Positions 6,093 to 10,336 of a DNA stretch of 10,336 nucleotides are shown here, piece by piece. Both the position numbers and the translations under genes were made by a program. Numbering within the stretch: position 1 is the stretch's first letter; each line of letters starts with the position of its first letter. The stretch is from an uncultured Coleofasciculus sp. (GTDB taxonomy: Bacteria > Cyanobacteriota > Cyanobacteriia > Cyanobacteriales > Coleofasciculaceae), in NCBI GenBank assembly GCA_902805485.1, contig CADCTM010000495.1, positions 1 through 10,336 on the forward strand, in the 5' to 3' direction. The notes beneath the pieces are model-generated. The model had not been told where the DNA came from. It searched no databases and was given only the letters and a program-made list of their open reading frames with translations.

Positions 6093-9000
6093 ATGGTAGA
6101 TCCAAAAGAAATGACTTTTCACAACCGAGTTGTGGATAAAGGCCAACTGAAAAAGCTTGTTGCTTGGGCTTTTACCAACTACGGAAGTGCCCGCAGCGCC
6201 CAAATTGCTGACCAGTTGAAGGAATTGGGGTTCCGGTTTGCAACGAGAGCTGGCGTTAGTATCAGTGTCGATGACCTCGTTGTGCCCCCCGTCAAGCGTG
6301 AGATGCTCGATGCCGCAGAAGCAGAAATACGTGCCACCGAATCTCGTTATACCCGTGGAGAAATTACCGAAGTCGAACGCTTCCAAAAAGTAATCGACAC
6401 CTGGAACAACACCTCGGAAGCCCTAAAAGACGAAGTGGTTCGTAACTTCAAAGTTACTGACCCCTTGAACTCAGTTTATATGATGGCATTTTCTGGGGCA
6501 CGGGGTAACTTATCTCAGGTGCGTCAGTTGGTGGGAATGCGGGGTTTGATGGCAAATCCTCAAGGAGAAATTATTGACTTACCGATTAAGACCAACTTCC
6601 GAGAAGGCTTGACGGTGACAGAATACATTATCTCGTCCTACGGTGCCCGTAAAGGCTTGGTAGATACAGCCCTGCGAACCGCTGACTCTGGTTATCTGAC
6701 TCGGCGACTAGTGGATGTAGCACAAGACGTAATCGTGCGAGAAGTGGATTGTGGTACAAATCGGTATATTGTTGTCCGAGCCATGACCGATGGCGATCGC
6801 ATTCTCATCCCCCTAGCCGATCGCTTGCTAGGGCGAGTATTAGCCAAAGAAGTGGTTCACCCCACGACTAACGAAGTGATTGCCGAGCGCAACCAGGACA
6901 TCTCTGATGAATTGGCAAGGGTAATTGGCAAAGCTGGCGTCAAAGAAGTCTCGGTACGCTCACCATTGACCTGTGAAGCCGCACGGTCAGTTTGTCAGCA
7001 TTGTTACGGCTGGAGTTTAGCCCACGGACATATGGTGGATTTGGGCGAAGCTGTGGGCATTATTGCCGCCCAGTCAATTGGGGAACCTGGAACCCAGCTC
7101 ACCATGCGGACATTCCACACCGGAGGAGTCTTCACAGGGGAAGCCGCGCGGATGCTCCAAGCTCCTTTTGACGGCGTAATGCGTTTTTCCAAAAAACTAC
7201 GGACTAGGGGCGTGCGGACGCGCCACGGCGAAGACCGGGAGCAAGTTGAAGTCGCAGGCGACCTGGTTCTTGAACCCAACGACAACACCAACAAACCCTT
7301 AACCTTCTCCGTCACTCCTGGCTCCTTACTGTTAGTGACCAATGGGGAAAAAGTCAAGGCGACTCAGCTAATTGCAGAAGTGGCATTAGGAAAATCCCGC
7401 CTCTCCACGGAAAAAGCCGCCAAAGACGTTGCCTCGGCATTAGCTGGGGAAGTGATATTTGCGGACTTGATCCCTGAAGAAAAAACCGACCGACAAGGCA
7501 ACACCACTCGGATTGCTCAACGCGGCGGTTTACTTTGGGTTTTATCAGGAGAAGTCTACAACCTCCCACCTGGTGCAGAACCTGTAGTCAAAAACGGAGA
7601 TGCCGTAGAACCTGGAAGCATACTGGCAGAAACCAAGCTAGTCACCGTCAGTGGCGGCGTCGTGCGACTGACAGAAGGCAAGCGAGAAATTGACATCATC
7701 ACCGCCTCCGTGCTCTTAGATGAAGCAATCGTCCGGGTGGAAAGTACAGGCGGACGCGACCAGTATGTAATTTACACAACCAATAACCAGCGCTTCTTGC
7801 TCAAGGCAACACCAGGTACGAAGGTGCTGAACAACCAAGTGGTAGCAGAACTGATTGACGACCAGTACCGCACCCAGACTGGTGGCATTATCAAATATGC
7901 GGGTGTGGAAGTTGCTAAACGCGGGAAGGCGAAGCAAGGTTACGAAGTCACCAAAGGCGGGACGCTGTTGTGGATTCCTGAAGAATGCCACGAGGTTAAC
8001 AAAGATATCTCGTTGCTCATCGTGGAAGATGGTCAATATGTGGAAGCCGGCACTGAAGTCGTAAAAGACATCTTCTGTCAATCTGGGGGAATTGTGGAGG
8101 TCGTTCAGAAAAATGACATCCTCCGCGAAATTGTGATCAAGCCTGGTTCTCTGCACCTGGTTGATGAAATTCCTGCCGCCTTCCTCACCGAAGGTCAGCT
8201 CGTCTATCCTGGAACAGAACCCATACCTGGAGTTTCGACTTCCGAGCTGCGCTATGGAGAAGCGGTGGAAACACCGGAAGGGGCTGCACTGCTTTTACGT
8301 CCAGTAATTGAGTTTGCAGTGCCCGATGAGCCAGATGTGCCATCCCAGGCTTCGATTAACACCAGAAATGAAGGGGACGCGACGGATCGGAGTTCGGCGG
8401 GAATTGAACTAAGAGCCGTCCAGCGGTTGCCTTACAAAGATGGTGAGCGGGTAAAGTCCGTCGAAGGACTGGAATTGCTCCGCACTCAGTTGGTGTTAGA
8501 AATGACCCATGAGTCGGGAGTGTTAGACCATCCGGGTTCAGCTCAAATCAGTGCTGATATTGAGTTGGTCAGTGATGAAGATGCCGAAGACTCCTCTGAT
8601 ATGCGCTTGCAGTTGGTCATCCTGGAATCTTTGGTGATTCGCCGCGATACTGCCGCTGATCCTTTGGGTGGCAGCACGACAACGCGCCTTCTAGTTGAGG
8701 ATGGAGACGAAATTGCTCCAGGTGCGGTAGTCGCAAGGACAGAAATTCAGTGTAAGGAAGCGGGTGAAGTCCGAGGCATCAAGGAAGGTGCAGAAGCAAT
8801 TCGCCGGGTGCTGGTGGTACGTAATGCTGACCGAATCACAGTGCCGGTAGACGTCCCCCCGAAGGTGAAGGTCGGGAATTTGATTGTGGCGACAGATCTC
8901 TTAGCTGCTGGCATCCCTTCCCCGGAATCAGGGCAGGTGGTTAAGGTAAGTAGTGATTCTGTCACCCTGCGTCTGGCTCGTCCTTATCGGGTTTCTCCGG

Positions 9001-10103
9001 GTGCGGTGTTACAGATTGACCACGGAGACTTGGTGCAACGGGGTGATAACCTGGTGTTGCTGGTGTTTGAACGGGCAAAAACTGGTGACATTATCCAGGG
9101 TTTACCGAGAATTGAGGAACTGCTGGAAGCCCGTAAACCAAAAGAAGCTTGTGTTTTAGCCCGCCGTCCTGGTGAAGCTCAAGTTGTTTACGAGGAAGGC
9201 GAAACCGTTGATATTAAGGTGATTGAGTCGGATGGTGTGGTAGCAGATTACCCCGTCGCCCCGACACAAAATGCGATCGTTTCTGATGGTCAAAAAGTCC
9301 GGGCGTCTGAAGCTGTTACCGATGGTCCTGCTAATCCTCATGAGATTCTTGATATTTTCTTCAACTACAGTTTGGAGGACAAAGGAGTTTATGAGGCGGC
9401 GCTCATTGGACTGCAAGAGGCACAGCGGTTCTTGGTCAACGAGGTACAGTCGGTGTATCAATCTCAAGGAATTGAGATTTCTGACAAGCATATTGAAGTG
9501 ATTGTCCGGCAGATGACCTCGAAAGTGCGAGTAGACGATGGCGGCGATACAACGATGCTCCCCGGTGAACTTGTGGAGTTGCGGCAAATTGAGACGGTGA
9601 ATGAGGCGATGGCAATTACTGGTGGTGCCCCGGCGCAGTACACACCCGTACTTCTGGGGATTACCAAAGCTTCGCTCAATACCGATAGCTTTATTTCTGC
9701 TGCTAGCTTCCAAGAAACAACTCGTGTCCTTACAGAAGCGGCGATTGAAGGTAAGTCTGACTGGTTACGAGGACTGAAGGAGAACGTGATTATTGGACGT
9801 TTGATTCCGGCAGGTACTGGTTACAATGCCTACGAAGATGCAAGCGCCAATACGCTCGATGCTGATTACTCAAGCGCTGCTGCAGGAATCTATGCTTATG
9901 GCGATCGCCCTGATGTCGATTTAGACCAAAATGATCCGCTTGTACTTGATGATCGCACAGCTCGTGCTTACGGTTTAGAGGAACGCGCTGGCTTTGGCGC
10001 CGAGAAGACTGTCTTACCATCGCCAATTCTGGATGATGATGAAGAGGATGAGGCTCTTTTGATTGATGCTGACGATTTCTTGGATGATGATTCTGAAGAA
10101 TAA
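6093..10103 (+). CDS. rpoC2: DNA-directed RNA polymerase subunit beta' (C-terminal part, with SI3)
   Basis: Encodes RpoC2 of 1336 aa, equivalent to the C-terminal part of beta'. After NRVVDKGQLKKLVAWAF come SGARGNLSQVRQL (about residue 134) and the bridge-helix region NFREGLTV-GARKGLVDTAL (168-206). The second zinc site is C220, C294, C301 and C304, with the same spacing as E. coli C814/888/895/898. The trigger loop follows GIIAAQSIGEPGTQL (322-336) and carries the catalytic H342 in TFHTGG. Between about 345 and 995 lies the cyanobacterial SI3 insertion of sandwich-barrel hybrid modules, with similar modules near 478 and 622. The conserved core resumes at GDIIQGLPRIEELLEARKP (998-1016) and includes SFISAASFQETTRVLTEAA. 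The tail is acidic. Start choice is less certain than for rpoB: no Shine-Dalgarno is seen, and M7 (6111) is an alternative. Confidence 0.99.
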   Translation: MVDPKEMTFHNRVVDKGQLKKLVAWAFTNYGSARSAQIADQLKELGFRFATRAGVSISVDDLVVPPVKREMLDAAEAEIRATESRYTRGEITEVERFQKVIDTWNNTSEALKDEVVRNFKVTDPLNSVYMMAFSGARGNLSQVRQLVGMRGLMANPQGEIIDLPIKTNFREGLTVTEYIISSYGARKGLVDTALRTADSGYLTRRLVDVAQDVIVREVDCGTNRYIVVRAMTDGDRILIPLADRLLGRVLAKEVVHPTTNEVIAERNQDISDELARVIGKAGVKEVSVRSPLTCEAARSVCQHCYGWSLAHGHMVDLGEAVGIIAAQSIGEPGTQLTMRTFHTGGVFTGEAARMLQAPFDGVMRFSKKLRTRGVRTRHGEDREQVEVAGDLVLEPNDNTNKPLTFSVTPGSLLLVTNGEKVKATQLIAEVALGKSRLSTEKAAKDVASALAGEVIFADLIPEEKTDRQGNTTRIAQRGGLLWVLSGEVYNLPPGAEPVVKNGDAVEPGSILAETKLVTVSGGVVRLTEGKREIDIITASVLLDEAIVRVESTGGRDQYVIYTTNNQRFLLKATPGTKVLNNQVVAELIDDQYRTQTGGIIKYAGVEVAKRGKAKQGYEVTKGGTLLWIPEECHEVNKDISLLIVEDGQYVEAGTEVVKDIFCQSGGIVEVVQKNDILREIVIKPGSLHLVDEIPAAFLTEGQLVYPGTEPIPGVSTSELRYGEAVETPEGAALLLRPVIEFAVPDEPDVPSQASINTRNEGDATDRSSAGIELRAVQRLPYKDGERVKSVEGLELLRTQLVLEMTHESGVLDHPGSAQISADIELVSDEDAEDSSDMRLQLVILESLVIRRDTAADPLGGSTTTRLLVEDGDEIAPGAVVARTEIQCKEAGEVRGIKEGAEAIRRVLVVRNADRITVPVDVPPKVKVGNLIVATDLLAAGIPSPESGQVVKVSSDSVTLRLARPYRVSPGAVLQIDHGDLVQRGDNLVLLVFERAKTGDIIQGLPRIEELLEARKPKEACVLARRPGEAQVVYEEGETVDIKVIESDGVVADYPVAPTQNAIVSDGQKVRASEAVTDGPANPHEILDIFFNYSLEDKGVYEAALIGLQEAQRFLVNEVQSVYQSQGIEISDKHIEVIVRQMTSKVRVDDGGDTTMLPGELVELRQIETVNEAMAITGGAPAQYTPVLLGITKASLNTDSFISAASFQETTRVLTEAAIEGKSDWLRGLKENVIIGRLIPAGTGYNAYEDASANTLDADYSSAAAGIYAYGDRPDVDLDQNDPLVLDDRTARAYGLEERAGFGAEKTVLPSPILDDDEEDEALLIDADDFLDDDSEE
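6793..6800. repeat. HIP1 octamer GCGATCGC
   Basis: A perfect HIP1 palindrome in rpoC2, extended on the 5' side by G. It encodes part of DGDRI downstream of the first cysteine of the second zinc site. Confidence 0.8.
9901..9908. repeat. HIP1 octamer GCGATCGC
   Basis: A perfect HIP1 core within the 10-base palindrome GGCGATCGCC at 9900-9909, in the variable C-terminal tail of rpoC2. Confidence 0.8.
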
Positions 10104-10136
10104 TCGAGATCAGCCATCCTTAATCTAGAACTACAA

Positions 10137-10161
10137 AAGGGCGATCCACTGGGTCGCCCTT
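10137..10161 (+). terminator. Intrinsic terminator of the rpoB-rpoC1-rpoC2 operon
   Basis: AAGGGCGATCC at 10137-10147 pairs with GGGTCGCCCTT at 10151-10161 over 11 positions, one of them T-G, around the loop ACT. The stem is GC-rich and starts 33 bases after the rpoC2 stop. The following GTTTCTAATT is only a weak T-tract, so termination may be incomplete. Position and stem strength make it the clear end of the operon. Confidence 0.8.
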
Positions 10162-10336
10162 GTTTCTAATTGAGGAGATGTCTTGGACAAAGGCAATGTG
10201 GGTGTTAATCACGAGATACACCCAGATTAAGAATTTGCTCTTTTCCCGCGAGTAGATAAAAGTGTAAGGACTCGTTGAGAATCACCCTTGAATTCAAACC
10301 AACTTTTTTTCTCCAAATCTCACTCTTGCCGACGAG
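10162..10336. other. Downstream non-coding end of the sequence
   Basis: These 175 bases hold no gene I can support. On the - strand a frame is open from the sequence edge at 10336 to a stop at 10205-10207: 43 codons, translation containing VILNESLHFYLLAGKEQILN. It could be the 3' end of a convergent gene, but I recognise no family, and an open frame of this size is common by chance. A T-run lies at 10305-10311 with no stem before it. Confidence 0.4.

Noticed and set aside
5979..6095. rpoC1/rpoC2 as a single rpoC gene broken by a repeat insertion
   Set aside because: RpoC1 ends and RpoC2 begins at the places usual for cyanobacteria, each with a conserved terminus, so the split is ancestral and not caused by the repeat.
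9156..9713. Long - strand open frame (about 185 codons) opposite rpoC2, and similar ones opposite rpoB
   Set aside because: They lie wholly within strongly conserved polymerase coding sequence, have no ribosome binding sites or recognisable products, and are explained by codon constraint on the + strand.
10178..10255. Small + strand open frame of 25 codons after the terminator, preceded by GAGGAG
   Set aside because: The purine block touches the ATG with no spacing, the peptide is short and unrecognised, and the opposite strand is also open here.
10320..10336. Adapter at the right end (CACTCTT resembles the start of an Illumina P5-side adapter)
   Set aside because: Only seven bases match and the following bases differ, so it is chance-level similarity.

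Overview
The window is a cyanobacterial RNA polymerase operon, rpoB-rpoC1-rpoC2, all on the + strand, preceded by the 3' end of tatD. The strongest lineage evidence is the split of the beta' subunit into separate RpoC1 (624 aa) and RpoC2 (1336 aa), with an insertion of about 650 residues after the RpoC2 trigger-loop histidine. This arrangement is typical of cyanobacteria and plastids. Four copies of the HIP1 octamer GCGATCGC and STRR-like heptamer repeats (TTAGTCA/TGACTAA) in both intergenic gaps agree. They suggest a filamentous or large-genome cyanobacterium, but the genus cannot be named from this sequence.

Layout. Bases 1-18 match the 3' end of an Illumina adapter and are almost certainly not genomic. 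Bases 21-224 encode the C-terminal end of a TatD-family metal-dependent hydrolase. Bases 225-668 carry no convincing gene; they hold several short perfect inverted repeats, a weak promoter candidate and, close to rpoB, a 7-bp hairpin and a clear ribosome binding site. rpoB (669-3989), rpoC1 (4107-5981) and rpoC2 (6093-10103) are intact, with all the catalytic and zinc-binding residues I looked for. The gaps between them, 117 and 111 bases, are each largely occupied by heptamer repeats arranged as inverted repeats that could form long RNA hairpins. A strong stem-loop at 10137-10161 closes the operon. The last 175 bases hold no gene I can support.

The three genes supply beta, the N-terminal part of beta' (catalytic Mg-binding loop) and the C-terminal part of beta' (bridge helix, trigger loop, SI3 insertion). 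Together with alpha, omega and a sigma factor they form the core transcription machine.

I see no undescribed enzyme system here. The part most worth a second look is the non-coding sequence: nested hairpins between rpoB and rpoC1 that include the rpoB stop codon and part of the rpoC1 Shine-Dalgarno sequence, and a 19-bp hairpin of the same repeat family between rpoC1 and rpoC2.
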